Numbered from the stretch's first letter, positions 1-12,509 are shown. The stretch is DNA of 64,000 bases from Nakamurella flava (GCF_005298075.1 NZ_SZZH01000001.1:620001-684000), one strand, 5' to 3'. Notes: generated by a model from the sequence alone, not told the origin. Translations and numbers: made by a program.

Positions 1-540
1 GAGTACCAGCGAGACGATCGACAGCAGGCCGGCCACGATGACCTTCTGGCGGAGCAGCCGGACGCGGGGCACCGGCATGGCCAGCAGGTACCGCAGCGAC
101 GACCACGACGCCTCGCTGGCGATGGTGTCACCGAAGAACAGCGAGATCACCACGATCAACAGGAAGCTGGCCGAGAAGAACAGGCACACCATGGCGAAGT
201 TGATGGCGCCCGAGGTGGCCAGGTCGACCAGGTTGACCGCGCCGCGACTCGGCCCGTCGTCGCCGACGGCGAACGCCACCACCAGGATGAACGGCAGTAG
301 CACCATGAACCCGAGGCAGATCTGGGTCCGCCGCCGCCGCAGCTGCCGGGCCAGTTCGACGCGGATCGGCAGCGTCCGGTCGACTCGGAAACCCGCCGGG
401 GTGCCGTCGTCGTCGACCGGCACCGAGCCGGTCATCGTGCTCATCGCGGCCACCGCCGCATCCGCCGAATGATCGCGGCGGTGCGTGGCCCCGGAGCCAC
501 CGGCCGGCGGCGCGGAACGGTCATCGGAAGTGGGGCTCAT
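1..540 (-). CDS. ABC-2 type transporter permease, N-terminal part (runs off left edge)
   Basis: The first 180 residues are visible and the gene continues beyond base 1. A hydrophilic N-terminus of about 60 residues is followed by a basic stretch (LARQLRRRR) and a hydrophobic segment (LGFMVLLPFILVVAFAVG). A second hydrophobic block contains SASFLLIVVISLFFGDTIASE. The sequence SWSSLRYLLAMPVPRVRLLRQK is typical of ABC-2 permeases of the drug/NatB type. The ATG overlaps the stop codon of the upstream fusion gene as ATGA, so the two are translationally coupled and this is probably the membrane partner of that gene's ABC ATPase domain. The substrate cannot be inferred. Confidence 0.8.
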   Translation of the reverse strand, partial: MSPTSDDRSAPPAGGSGATHRRDHSADAAVAAMSTMTGSVPVDDDGTPAGFRVDRTLPIRVELARQLRRRRTQICLGFMVLLPFILVVAFAVGDDGPSRGAVNLVDLATSGAINFAMVCLFFSASFLLIVVISLFFGDTIASEASWSSLRYLLAMPVPRVRLLRQKVIVAGLLSIVSLVL

Positions 541-3500
541 CGCCGGTCTCCGTCCTGGGGGCCGCCGGCCACCGGTCGTCCATCAGAAGCCGAACCGTCC
601 GGGTTCGGCCGTCCCCGGCCGAACCGGCGCCGGTTCCCGCCCTGCGTGCCGGTTCCGCCGGCCGGATGGTCGGACGAGCTGCCCGCGGCCGCCGCTCCCC
701 GTCCCGTCCCGCCGGGATCGCCCGAGGCGCCCACCAACGACAGGAAGACGTCCTCCAGGCGGTTGCGGGGCGCCGCGCCCTGGACGGGCACGCCCGCCTG
801 CACCAGCGCGGTCACCGCGAGGGCCGGGTCCCGGGTACCCAGGTCGGCGGCGACACCGGTCTCGGTGATCTCCACGTCGTCGGCCAGCGGCGCCAGTACC
901 TCCGCGGCCCGTTCGCGGGGATCACCCGAACCGGTCGCCGGACCGACGGTGAACAGCATCTCGCCGGACGAGGCGACCAGGTCGCCGACCGTGCCGGCGG
1001 CGATGGTCCGACCCAGGTGGACGACCACCACGTGCGTGCAGGTCTGCTCCACCTCCGACAGCAGATGACTGGACACCAGCACGGTGCGGCCGGTGGCCGC
1101 GTACCGGCGCAGCACCTCGCGCATGGCGTGGATCTGTGGCGGGTCGAGACCGTTCGTCGGTTCGTCCAGCAACAACAGTTCCGGCAGGCCCAGCATCGCC
1201 TGGGCGATGGCCAGGCGCTGGCGCATACCCTGCGAGTAGGTACGCACCCGCCGGTCCACCGCCTTGCCGAGCCCCGCGATGGCCAGTGCCGCGTCCAGAT
1301 GCGCATCCTCGGCGGGCCGGCCGGTGGCCTTCCAATACAGCTCCAGGTTGGCCCGGCCGGACAGGTGCGGCAGGAACCCGGACCCCTCCACGAACGACCC
1401 GATGCGGGACAGGATGGGTGCGCCCGGGGTGACCCGGTGACCGAACACCCGGATCTCGCCGGCGGTGGGGGTGATGAGCCCCATCACCATGCGCAACGTC
1501 GTCGTCTTCCCGGCCCCGTTCGGGCCGAGCAGACCCAGCACCTGCCCCTTCTCCACCCGGAAGCCGACGTCCTGGACGGCCGCCACACCCCCGGGGTAGG
1601 CCTTGCCCAGCCCGGTGATCGACAGCGGGACGTCGGCCAGCGCCGGGTCGACGTCCTTGGGGCGGCGGCGTACCCGGCCGCCGAACAGCAGGGCCAGCGC
1701 GAGCAGCGCCGCCACCACGATCAACCCGACGAGTTGGCCGACGGGGATCTCGGACGCCGACACCCGGTCGCCGGGCACTTCCGGAGCGGAGATCCCGGCG
1801 CCCGACACCCCGGTGGCCGGGTCGGCCAGGGCGATGCGGTACGCGGCCGGCCGGGTCGGGCCGGCGAACGACTGGTCCGTGGTCGACAGACTCACCTCGA
1901 TGGTCGAACCCGGTTCCACCTGCAGGGCCGCGGCCGGCAGGCTCACGGTGACCGTGACCGGTGAACCGTCGGCCGGTAGGTCGGTGAGCCGGATGGGGGA
2001 GACCGCCCCGCCGGCCAGGCTCCGGGTGCCGCCCTCCGACACCTTCGCGAGCGACGCGAACAACACGGCACCGTCGTCGGCGGCCCCCGTGGAGGCTGCG
2101 TCCGTCGTCGCGGTGGGCAGGGGCAGGCGGGAGACCGTGACCGTGACCCGCGGGGTGCCGGTGATGAGCGTCAGATCGCTGAACGGGGCCGAGCGGAACC
2201 GGGCCGTCTGACCCGGTAGCCCGCCCAGGAATGTCGACAGGGCCGTCGAGGCGATCCCCGACAACCCCGGAAGGGTCGAGATCGACGCGGGTGAGGCCCC
2301 CGGGGGGTTGACGGCGAACTGCGGATCGCCGGTCAGCGCGATCGACGGCCGGTCGGTGCTGGTCCCCGCGGTGAGACCGGGGTAGGAGGACGCCTGGAGG
2401 GTGCGACTCCGTGCGGCCCCGCTATCGCTCAGCGGACCGTCCACGGTGTAGGTGAAGGCCCCGGACGGCTGGGCGGGGGCCGACGATCCGGCGGGCAGCG
2501 GCGGCTGCAGGTAGTAGCGCAGCCAGTCGGTGATCTGTGTCTCCGTCGCCGCGTCCGGGCTACCGCCGTCGTGGCCGCCGTTGTACCAGGTCACCGCGAC
2601 CGGGGTGCCGTTCGCGGCGATGGCCCGGGCGTTCGCGTCGGCCTGGTCGAGCCCGAAGAGCGTGTCCCGCTCACCCTGGACCAGCAGGGTCGGTGCGGTG
2701 ATGTCGCCGACCACCTGCGAGGGGCTGGAGCGCTGCAGTAGCGCGGCGAGGTCGTCATTGATCCGGCCGGTCTGCGCCGCCTCGGCATAGGCCACGCAGA
2801 GCTGCAGCATCATCCTTCCGCAACCGACCTGGGCGGCGAGGGAGCCGATGTCGGTCGACCCGCCGCCGTTGGTGCCGGTGCCGTTCCCGTCGGAGGAGGA
2901 GGAGGAGGGGGAGGAGGTGGCGGCCGAGGACGGCTCGGACGACTCGGTGACCGCGCCGGCCGGGTCGGAACCGCTGTCGGCCCCGGCGGTCGGGACCGCG
3001 GTCTGCGCGGGCGTCGCCGCGGTCGACGAACCACCGCCCCGCCGGACGAACCCGCTGTCACCGCTGTCACCGGTCGCGATGCCGGTCGGCGATGCGGCCA
3101 GGGCCGCACCGGTCGTCACCGACGCCATCAGCGTCGAGGCCCACAGCTTCTTGAACACCCCGTCATCGACCCCGGCCGCGGCCGCCGGCGTCCCGGCCGC
3201 CAGATCGGCCTCGGTGGTCTGCATGTTGGGGAAGAGGGCCTGCTCGAGGTTGTTCCAGGTGATCAACGGCACCGCCGCGTCCACCCGCGGATCGGTGCCG
3301 GCCAGCATCAGCGACAGCGCTCCGCCGTAGGACCCGCCCGTCACACCCACCCGGGGATCGTTCGGTCCGTCCTGCTGCACCTCGGGCTGCTGGGCCAGCC
3401 AGTCGACGACGGCCCGGCCGTCCGGGATCTCGTAATCGAGCGAGTCCAGTCCGATCTGGCCGGTCGAGCGCCCGAACCCCCGGGCCGAATACGCCAGGAC

Positions 3501-3812
3501 GACGAACCCCGCCCGGGCCAGATCCTCGGCGTCGCCGGCCACCGACTGCTTGGACCCGCCGAAACCGTGGGCGACGATGACGGCCGGGGCGGGGGTGGTC
3601 GCCGGGAGGTACACGGTGGCGTCCAGCTGCACGGGTTCGGCCACCCCGGGTCCGCCCGCTGCGGTGATGGTCACGTCGCGGGTCGGTATCGGAGCGGCCT
3701 GAGCGGTCGGTACGGCGATCCACACGACACCGGCGACCAGCGCCAGGACGACGATTGCGGCGGTGATGCGCTTGCCCCGGGTGTCGAGCAGGCGACGCAG
3801 GCGGCCGCTCAA
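537..3812 (-). CDS. Fusion: membrane-anchored alpha/beta hydrolase (X-Pro-peptidase-like) plus ABC transporter ATPase
   Basis: A single 1091-residue protein with two unrelated halves. Residues 16-35 form a signal anchor. An alpha/beta hydrolase of the CocE/X-Pro dipeptidyl-peptidase type follows: nucleophile elbow GGSYGG with Ser161, Asp near 380 (QGERDT), His near 414 (GGHDGG). A Ser/Thr/Gly-rich low-complexity insert lies at about 245-325 and a beta-rich domain follows the hydrolase. A second membrane segment at about 690-712 leads to a complete ABC ATPase: Walker A GPNGAGKTT near 765, signature YSQGMRQ, Walker B LLLLDEPTNGLDP, H-loop SSH. Two membrane passes put the hydrolase outside and the ATPase in the cytoplasm. 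The start is TTG, 28 bp after the antiporter stop, with only a weak ribosome site. It overlaps the ABC-2 permease gene by 4 bp. Inferred role: a transporter with a built-in extracellular esterase or peptidase. Confidence 0.88.
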   Translation of the reverse strand: MSGRLRRLLDTRGKRITAAIVVLALVAGVVWIAVPTAQAAPIPTRDVTITAAGGPGVAEPVQLDATVYLPATTPAPAVIVAHGFGGSKQSVAGDAEDLARAGFVVLAYSARGFGRSTGQIGLDSLDYEIPDGRAVVDWLAQQPEVQQDGPNDPRVGVTGGSYGGALSLMLAGTDPRVDAAVPLITWNNLEQALFPNMQTTEADLAAGTPAAAAGVDDGVFKKLWASTLMASVTTGAALAASPTGIATGDSGDSGFVRRGGGSSTAATPAQTAVPTAGADSGSDPAGAVTESSEPSSAATSSPSSSSSDGNGTGTNGGGSTDIGSLAAQVGCGRMMLQLCVAYAEAAQTGRINDDLAALLQRSSPSQVVGDITAPTLLVQGERDTLFGLDQADANARAIAANGTPVAVTWYNGGHDGGSPDAATETQITDWLRYYLQPPLPAGSSAPAQPSGAFTYTVDGPLSDSGAARSRTLQASSYPGLTAGTSTDRPSIALTGDPQFAVNPPGASPASISTLPGLSGIASTALSTFLGGLPGQTARFRSAPFSDLTLITGTPRVTVTVSRLPLPTATTDAASTGAADDGAVLFASLAKVSEGGTRSLAGGAVSPIRLTDLPADGSPVTVTVSLPAAALQVEPGSTIEVSLSTTDQSFAGPTRPAAYRIALADPATGVSGAGISAPEVPGDRVSASEIPVGQLVGLIVVAALLALALLFGGRVRRRPKDVDPALADVPLSITGLGKAYPGGVAAVQDVGFRVEKGQVLGLLGPNGAGKTTTLRMVMGLITPTAGEIRVFGHRVTPGAPILSRIGSFVEGSGFLPHLSGRANLELYWKATGRPAEDAHLDAALAIAGLGKAVDRRVRTYSQGMRQRLAIAQAMLGLPELLLLDEPTNGLDPPQIHAMREVLRRYAATGRTVLVSSHLLSEVEQTCTHVVVVHLGRTIAAGTVGDLVASSGEMLFTVGPATGSGDPRERAAEVLAPLADDVEITETGVAADLGTRDPALAVTALVQAGVPVQGAAPRNRLEDVFLSLVGASGDPGGTGRGAAAAGSSSDHPAGGTGTQGGNRRRFGRGRPNPDGSASDGRPVAGGPQDGDRR

Positions 3813-3840
3813 CCGGGGACTCGGACAGACGACGCGATCA

Positions 3841-5634
3841 TCACTCCACAGTGCCAGATGGGCGACGGCGGTCGGCGTCGTCCGACGGCTGTCCGCCGCC
3901 CACCGTCCGCGGTCCGTCGCCGGGGCGTCCGGTGAACCCGGCCAGCCAGCCGCCGGTCTCCTCCGCGGTCGGGCCGGGTTGGTCCCGCTCGGCCCGTAGC
4001 TGGTCGAGATGACCGGTGGCGTCGTCGATCCGGCGCTCCAGCAGCGCTTCTTCGAGGTCGAGGCCGTACTCCACGTCGCGCATAACCTCCTCCGAGATCC
4101 GTCCGGAGTTGCGGAGTGAGACGAACACGTCCCGTTCGATCGACATGAGGGTGCGCCGCCAGTGGGCGACGGAGTCCAACGTCACGGTGTTCAGGCTGGG
4201 GCGGTCCCGGTCCTTTCCCCGGGCCCGGTGCTGCTCGTCGCCCAGGTGCTGCCAACTGCGGAACGAGATCCATGAGCGGAGCCGCTCGGCTTCCTTCGGC
4301 GGAACGCCGTGCTGGGCGATCTCCTCCTCGACCCGGCGGCGGATCTCCCGGCCGGCCAGCTGCCGGGCCTGCAGTCGTTCGGTGAGCAGGTCCGGTCCGG
4401 CGGGCAGACGCAGGGCCCGGATGACGGCCGGCAGCGTCACCCCCTGCACTCCGAGGGTGCCGATGATGACGACCAGCGTGCACAGGATCAGCAGGTTCCG
4501 GAACGGGGTGTCCAGGGGCAGGCCGAGCGCGGCGGCCAGCGAGACGACTCCGCGCATCCCCGCCCAGGACACCGCGGCCAGTGGTCGCCAACCGGTCGGG
4601 GCCGGTTCGACCGGGTCCGCCGGATCAGTGATCGACGGTCGGCGGCGCGGCCGCGGCAACAAGTAGGAGCTGACGAAGATCCACAGGGGTCGGATCAGCA
4701 TCACGGTCGCCAGCACGGCGCCGGCGATGCCCACGACCGACCATCCGCCGACCTCCTCGGGGGCGGTCAGGATGGTCCACAGTTCCAGGCCGATGAGCGC
4801 GAACACCGCGCCTTCCAGGACGTAGCGGATGGTGCCCCAGGTCGCGCCGAGGGTCAGGCGCACCTCGGGTTGCAGGTCGAACGGCTGCCGGAAACCGAGC
4901 ACCAGGCCGGCCACCACGACGGCCAGCACCCCGGAGGCGCCGACCCGGTCGCCGAGATCGTGGGCGACGAATGGCACGACCAGCGAGATCGCGGTCACCG
5001 GCAGCGATGCCGAGGTCGATCGGCGCAACCACGACACGGCCACGCCGCAGAGCAGCCCGACCAGGATGCCGCCGGCGGTCGCCCACACCAGCTCGACCGA
5101 CGCCCGGCCCCAGGCCATCGAGCCGGCGGCGATGCCGCCGATGGCGACTTTCAGCAGCACCAGCGACGTCGCGTCGTTGAACAGCGACTCACCTTCCAGC
5201 ACCGTGGTGACGGACTGCGGCAGGCCGGCCCGGCGGGCCACGGCGACGGCAGCCACCGCGTCGGGCGGGGCGACGATCGCCCCCAGCGCGAGCGCGGCCG
5301 CGAACGGCAGGTCCGGGATCAGCCAGGCCGTGACCAGAGCCACGACGAAGGCGGTGACCAGCACCATGCCCACGGCCAGCTGGACGATCGGGCGGAGCAG
5401 CGCGCGGTAGGCGATGACCGAACCCTCCACGGCGGCGGCGTAGAGCAGCGGCGGGAGCAGCACGTTCAGCACCAGGTCGGGATCCAGGTTGCCGTGCGGC
5501 ACCCCGGGAATGAACGAGGCCCCCACACCGGCGACCACCAGCAGGATCGGGGCGGGGACGCCGAGGCGCCCGGCCATCCCGTTGATCAGCACCACGCCCA
5601 GGACGAGGAAGATGGTCGGCGTCAATCCGCTCAT
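3841..5634 (-). CDS. Na+/H+ antiporter, CPA1 (NhaP/NHE) family
   Basis: A 597-residue protein with about 12 hydrophobic segments in the first 430 residues and a long charged cytoplasmic tail. Diagnostic CPA1 stretches are GAIVAPPDAVAAVAV (ion-binding Asp) and LEGESLFNDATSLVLLK (conserved ND). A GMRGVVSLAAALGLPL segment with the family arginine comes late in the membrane domain. Expected reaction: sodium (or potassium) for proton exchange across the plasma membrane. The ATG is preceded by GGAGG at 7 nt. The far longer open frame running upstream of this ATG is an antisense artefact of the MFS gene. It is first in a minus-strand operon with the hydrolase-ABC fusion and its permease. Ion specificity is not visible. 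Confidence 0.88.
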   Translation of the reverse strand: MSGLTPTIFLVLGVVLINGMAGRLGVPAPILLVVAGVGASFIPGVPHGNLDPDLVLNVLLPPLLYAAAVEGSVIAYRALLRPIVQLAVGMVLVTAFVVALVTAWLIPDLPFAAALALGAIVAPPDAVAAVAVARRAGLPQSVTTVLEGESLFNDATSLVLLKVAIGGIAAGSMAWGRASVELVWATAGGILVGLLCGVAVSWLRRSTSASLPVTAISLVVPFVAHDLGDRVGASGVLAVVVAGLVLGFRQPFDLQPEVRLTLGATWGTIRYVLEGAVFALIGLELWTILTAPEEVGGWSVVGIAGAVLATVMLIRPLWIFVSSYLLPRPRRRPSITDPADPVEPAPTGWRPLAAVSWAGMRGVVSLAAALGLPLDTPFRNLLILCTLVVIIGTLGVQGVTLPAVIRALRLPAGPDLLTERLQARQLAGREIRRRVEEEIAQHGVPPKEAERLRSWISFRSWQHLGDEQHRARGKDRDRPSLNTVTLDSVAHWRRTLMSIERDVFVSLRNSGRISEEVMRDVEYGLDLEEALLERRIDDATGHLDQLRAERDQPGPTAEETGGWLAGFTGRPGDGPRTVGGGQPSDDADRRRPSGTVE

Positions 5635-5988
5635 CGCAGACCTCCGTTCTGCCGGTCTGCCGCACGGCGCTCCGGTCCGGGCCGATCGTTGCAGGTCGCG
5701 ACGACGGTGCGGGGTGGTCGGCGCGCCGATCCAGGCGGGAATGCGGCGTCGACCGGGCGCCTGCGGGGTCAGCACGGATCGGACATTCCTGCTGAGAGCG
5801 GAAACGCATCGCTGACTGTCGGTGCGGTTGGGCATACTCCCCTCGGCGCGCGGTTCCCGATCGGAACCGGTCGGCGTCCGTCCGTCCGGTTTGCCATCGT
5901 CGCCACCCGGATCCCGCCGGTCGCCCGGCGGTGCAGTGCCGCCGAACCTGATCCGGGCTCGGTGCGGTCCCGACCAGATGGAGACCCC
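5635..5988. other. Divergent intergenic region between antiporter and MFS exporter
   Basis: A 354-bp non-coding gap serving two diverging genes. The only clear content is the antiporter ribosome site at its left edge, a GGAGA ribosome site just before the MFS start, and a near match to the DNA-damage promoter motif at 5816-5838. I see no small gene or stable hairpin. Confidence 0.5.
5816..5838 (+). promoter_or_regulatory. Near match to RecA-NDp (PafBC-type) promoter
   Basis: cTGTCGGTG, then 8 nt, then CATACT. This agrees with tTGTCRgtg-N8-TAnnnT at 8 of 9 upstream positions and 2 of 3 fixed positions in the -10 element (C replaces the first T). It points toward the MFS gene 143 nt downstream. 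It is the weakest member of the set in this window. Confidence 0.35.
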
Positions 5989-7566
5989 GTGCGACATTTC
6001 CGTTCCGACGACGACCTGGTGGTCGGTGGCGCCCCCGTCGCCGACGACCCGCCCCCCGCGCCCGGCCCCGTCCCGAAGGCACAAGAGGTCACCGACGCCG
6101 CACCGGCCGACGGTCGCCGCTGGGTCGCGCTGGCCGTCATCGGCCTGGCCCAGCTGATGGTGGTCCTCGACGCGACCATCGTGAACATCGCCCTGCCGGA
6201 GGCGCAGGTGGCGCTGGGCATTTCGGACGCCGACCGGCAGTGGATGGTGACCGCCTACGCGCTGCCCTTCGGTGCGCTGCTGCTGCTCGGCGGCCGCGTC
6301 GCCGACTTCCTCGGCCGCAAGCGGATCCTGTTGATCGCCCTGACCGGCTTCGCCCTGGCCTCGGCGCTGGCTGGCTTCGCCCACACCGGCTTGCTGCTGT
6401 TCACCGGTCGGGCGCTGCAGGGCGTCTTCGCCGCCATGCTCGCCCCGGCCGCCCTGTCGCTGATCACCGTGACCTTCACCGAGGAGCGGGAGCGGGCCAA
6501 GGCCTTCGCCGTGTTCGGCGCCATCGCCGGCGGTGGTGCGGCTGTCGGTCTGCTGCTCGGCGGGTTGCTGACCGAGTGGTTCTCGTGGCGCTGGTGCCTG
6601 TTCGTCAACATCCCGATCGCCGCCATCGCCCTGTTCTTCGGCTGGCGGGTGCTCAAGGAATCCCGCATCCACGGTGGCACCCACTACGACCTGCCGGGCG
6701 CGCTGCTCGCCACCGGTGGTCTCGGTGCGCTGGTCTGGGCGTGCACCCAGCCGGCCGAGCACGGCTGGGGTTCGGTCAACACCCTCGGCTGGATGGCGGC
6801 GGCGGTTCTGTTGCTGGTGGCCTTCGTGGTGGTCGAACTGAAGTCCAGCAGCCCGCTGCTGCCGATGCGGATCCTGGCCAACCGGAACCGGGCCGGCGCC
6901 TACCTGGTCGGCCTGCTCGTCGGGGCCGGCCTGTTCGCCGTCTTCCTGTTCCTGACGTACTACCTGCAGGGGATCCTGCAGTACACGCCGATCCAGGCCG
7001 GGTTCGCCTTCCTGCCGTTCAGTGCCGGCGTCATCGTGGGCGCGGGGGTCGGATCCCAGCTGACCATCCGCATCGGCCCGCGCATCGTGGTACCCGCCGG
7101 CACTGTGCTGGGCCTCATCGGCCTGGCCTGGCTGTCGCAGATCACCCCGGAGACGACGTACTTCGGGACCATCCTGCCGGCGCAGTTGCTTATCTCGGTC
7201 GGCATGGGCTTCATCTTCATGTCCACCACCAACCTGGCCCTGGTGGGTGTGTCCAACGACGACGCCGGGGTGGCCAGTGCCGTCGTCAACACGGTGCAGC
7301 AGGTCGGGGGTTCGGTCGGTACGGCCCTGCTGAACACCATCGCCGCCACCGCCACGGCCACCTATCTGGCCGCCAACCCGCCGACCGAGCAGACCCCCGA
7401 GGCGATCGGCCGGCTGCAGGCCGCGGCCGCGGTCGACGGGTTCGGCAGCGCCTTCGTCTGGGCCGCGGTGATCTTCGGCCTGGCGACCGTGGCGGCTCTG
7501 GTGCTGATCAATGCCGGTAAGCACCAGGTCGCCGAGGTGTCGGCGCCGGCCGGCCACGCACTCTGA
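5989..7566 (+). CDS. MFS drug exporter, DHA2 (14-TM) family
   Basis: A 525-residue protein of the major facilitator superfamily. After about 45 hydrophilic residues the first helix carries the DHA2 motif (LMVVLDATIVNIALP). Motif A follows (LLLGGRVADFLGRKR), and motif C-like GAIAGGGAAVGLLLGGLLTEWFSWRW marks helix 5. The number of hydrophobic stretches fits 14 helices. Expected role: proton-driven export of hydrophobic or cationic compounds. The GTG start has GGAGA at 8 nt. The gene diverges from the antiporter and may be DNA-damage inducible if the imperfect motif at 5816 is real. A strong bidirectional terminator follows. Confidence 0.88.
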   Translation: MRHFRSDDDLVVGGAPVADDPPPAPGPVPKAQEVTDAAPADGRRWVALAVIGLAQLMVVLDATIVNIALPEAQVALGISDADRQWMVTAYALPFGALLLLGGRVADFLGRKRILLIALTGFALASALAGFAHTGLLLFTGRALQGVFAAMLAPAALSLITVTFTEERERAKAFAVFGAIAGGGAAVGLLLGGLLTEWFSWRWCLFVNIPIAAIALFFGWRVLKESRIHGGTHYDLPGALLATGGLGALVWACTQPAEHGWGSVNTLGWMAAAVLLLVAFVVVELKSSSPLLPMRILANRNRAGAYLVGLLVGAGLFAVFLFLTYYLQGILQYTPIQAGFAFLPFSAGVIVGAGVGSQLTIRIGPRIVVPAGTVLGLIGLAWLSQITPETTYFGTILPAQLLISVGMGFIFMSTTNLALVGVSNDDAGVASAVVNTVQQVGGSVGTALLNTIAATATATYLAANPPTEQTPEAIGRLQAAAAVDGFGSAFVWAAVIFGLATVAALVLINAGKHQVAEVSAPAGHAL

Positions 7567-7580
7567 GCGTGACCGACGGG

Positions 7581-7617
7581 CCGGGGTCGGCCGCTCTCGG
7601 AGAGCGGCCGACCCCGG
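7581..7617. terminator. Bidirectional terminator hairpin
   Basis: A perfect 17-bp inverted repeat (CCGGGGTCGGCCGCTCT and its complement) with a 3-nt loop. It lies between the convergent MFS and MBL-hydrolase genes. There is no T-tract, as is usual in actinomycetes. Confidence 0.8.
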
Positions 7618-7627
7618 TCGGGTCGGT

Positions 7628-8293
7628 TCACCAGCCGCGGGCGCGCCACTCGGGCAGTCGGGGTCGCTCCGTGCCCAGGGTGGTGTCGTCCCCGTGTCCG
7701 GGATAGACGACCGTCTCGTCGGGCAGCGTGCCGAACACCCGGTTCTCCAGGTCGCTGACCAGCGACTGGAAATCCGGCGCCGACCACGTCTTGCCCGGTC
7801 CGCCCGGGAACAGCGAGTCGCCGGTGAACAGGTGCGGTCCGCCTGCGGGATCGCGGTAGACCAGGGCCACCGAGCCGGGGGTGTGCCCCCGCAGGGCGAT
7901 CACCTCCAGCGTTCCGTCGCCGAACGGGACGGTGTCACCGTGGTCGAGAGCGACGGTCGTCGCGACGGGAATCGCCTCGGCGTCGGCGGCGCCGGCATAC
8001 GTGTCGGCGCCCGTCTTCCCGGCGACCGCGGCCAGCGCCTGCCAGTGGTCGTCGTGGCGATGCGTGGTGACGATGGCCCGGACGTTCACCGCGGAGCCGG
8101 CCCCGGTGATGAGGTCGAGGATGCGGTCGGCGTCATTGGCCGCGTCGATCAGCACCGCGTCGCCGGTCGCCTTCTCGACGAGGAGATAGGCGTTGTTGTC
8201 CATCGGTCCGACGGACAACTTGGTGATCGAGATCTGCGGCAGTTCGCGCGTCGCCGGTGCGCCCTGCGGGTCCACGTGGCCGGTGTAGGTCAT
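7628..8293 (-). CDS. MBL-fold metallo-hydrolase (glyoxalase II-like)
   Basis: A 221-residue metallo-beta-lactamase-fold protein. The metal-binding signature THRHDDHW (HxHxDH) sits near residue 85. A second histidine lies in the GHTPGS loop, the aspartate in FTGDSLFPGG, and the last histidine in YPGHGDDT. Length and spacing fit small glyoxalase II/rhodanese-associated hydrolases that cleave thioesters such as S-lactoyl thiols. In an actinomycete the thiol could be mycothiol, but that is inference. A TACGGT -10-like hexamer ends 7 nt before the ATG, so the mRNA is probably leaderless. Confidence 0.85.
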   Translation of the reverse strand: MTYTGHVDPQGAPATRELPQISITKLSVGPMDNNAYLLVEKATGDAVLIDAANDADRILDLITGAGSAVNVRAIVTTHRHDDHWQALAAVAGKTGADTYAGAADAEAIPVATTVALDHGDTVPFGDGTLEVIALRGHTPGSVALVYRDPAGGPHLFTGDSLFPGGPGKTWSAPDFQSLVSDLENRVFGTLPDETVVYPGHGDDTTLGTERPRLPEWRARGW

Positions 8294-8378
8294 GCCGGCC
8301 ACCGTAACCAGGCCGCCCTGTCGGGGCCGGACGGGGACCGCTCGCTTCTCACCGGGTGAGGACACCTCGGAGCCGCGT

Positions 8379-9113
8379 TCACCAGGCCGGCAGCTCCGGC
8401 AGGTCGCCGTCGGACTGCAGGTCCGACCCGTCACTGCGCCCGCCCAGCCACAGGGCGACCGCTGCCGGGGCACCGGAGATCGTGGGGCCGCCCCCGCCCA
8501 CGGTGATCGGGGGCATGTCGTCCGGGGCCAGTACGAAGCCGGGCCCGGAGCCGTCGGACCAGCGGGTCCGCAGGTAGGTGCGTTGCAGGGCGGCGAACAG
8601 CAGGGCGAGCTGACGCTGGTCGAGCCGGGCGAGACCGTCGTCAACGCCCAGGTCGTGATGGTGGAACTCGAGCTCGGCCAGCCGGGCCCACAGCAACGTG
8701 TCGGCGGTGGTCGGGCCGCGCAGGTCGATGGGAGCCGCCCAGACGTCGTCGGGCACGGCCAGGATCTTCTCGGTGAAGAACCGGGTGGTCTGCTCGAAGT
8801 CCCGGGCGATCGACTCGGTGTCCAGCCGGGCGCCGGCCTCGATCTCGGCGTCCCGCTCCTCCCGCGAGGTGTACAGCGGCCGCTGCTCGCCGTGCTCGGC
8901 GCCGTCCAGCACGTTCCGCAGGGCATCGGCGTTGCGGGACAGGTGGGACACGACGTGCCCGAGGGTCCAACCGTCGATGAGGGAGGGCGCCGCGAAGACG
9001 GTCACTCCGCCGGTGTCGATGGTGTCCTCGACCGCGGTCACCAGACGGGTGCTCGCGTCGTCGACCGCGTCGATGAGGGTGGGGATGTCGGGGGTCACCG
9101 CATTCGAGGCCAT
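8379..9113 (-). CDS. Maleylpyruvate isomerase / mycothiol-dependent (MDMPI, DinB-like) family protein
   Basis: A 244-residue protein of the DinB/MDMPI four-helix-bundle superfamily. The N-terminal domain contains [18 protein letters not shown], with the first metal histidine, and [15 protein letters not shown], with the second metal site. A smaller MDMPI C-terminal domain follows. Members use a divalent metal and usually mycothiol for isomerase or transferase reactions; the substrate here is unknown. It sits beside the MBL hydrolase on the same strand with an 85-bp gap, so a thiol-metabolism link is possible. The ATG at 9113 is chosen because a CAGGAT hexamer lies 6 nt upstream and no better start exists. 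Confidence 0.78.
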   Translation of the reverse strand: MASNAVTPDIPTLIDAVDDASTRLVTAVEDTIDTGGVTVFAAPSLIDGWTLGHVVSHLSRNADALRNVLDGAEHGEQRPLYTSREERDAEIEAGARLDTESIARDFEQTTRFFTEKILAVPDDVWAAPIDLRGPTTADTLLWARLAELEFHHHDLGVDDGLARLDQRQLALLFAALQRTYLRTRWSDGSGPGFVLAPDDMPPITVGGGGPTISGAPAAVALWLGGRSDGSDLQSDGDLPELPAW

Positions 9114-9252
9114 GGGCCCATCCTGCTCCACCGCCGTGCCGGCGGCCCGCTCGGGCCGGGGCCGTCCCACCGATGGGAGCGACCGCGCGGGCCAGTACCC
9201 CATTCCGCTCGGTTCCATGCTGTGACCAGCGCCAACGTGGCGACGAAACCCG

Positions 9253-9275
9253 TTGTCGGACCCCGCGCCTACCAT
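9253..9275 (+). promoter_or_regulatory. RecA-NDp / PafBC-type promoter of uvrA
   Basis: TTGTCGGAC, 8 nt, TACCAT. All fixed positions of the core TTGTCRG and of the TAnnnT -10 element match, with the exact 8-nt spacing. The -10 element ends 8 nt before the uvrA GTG, so transcription probably starts at or next to the start codon. Confidence 0.8.
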
Positions 9276-9283
9276 GGCTTTCC

Positions 9284-12448
<3,165 letters not shown>

Positions 12449-12488
12449 TCGATCCCGGGCCCGAGATCTCGATCCGGCGCCTTCGCCT

Positions 12489-12509
12489 GTCCCGGGGGTG
12501 CCCCGGGAC
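12489..12509. terminator. Terminator hairpin between uvrA and the DUF1990 gene
   Basis: GTCCCGGGG, a 3-nt loop, CCCCGGGAC: a perfect 9-bp stem that extends by two more C-G pairs across a wobble. It lies 40 nt past the uvrA stop and faces the convergent gene ending at 12574. A second GC-rich palindrome follows immediately. Confidence 0.6.

Noticed and set aside
3841-7557. A 1238-codon open frame on the minus strand covering the antiporter and beyond
   Set aside because: Only the part downstream of ATG 5634 resembles a protein. The rest is Gln/Gly/Arg/Asp-rich antisense of the MFS gene.
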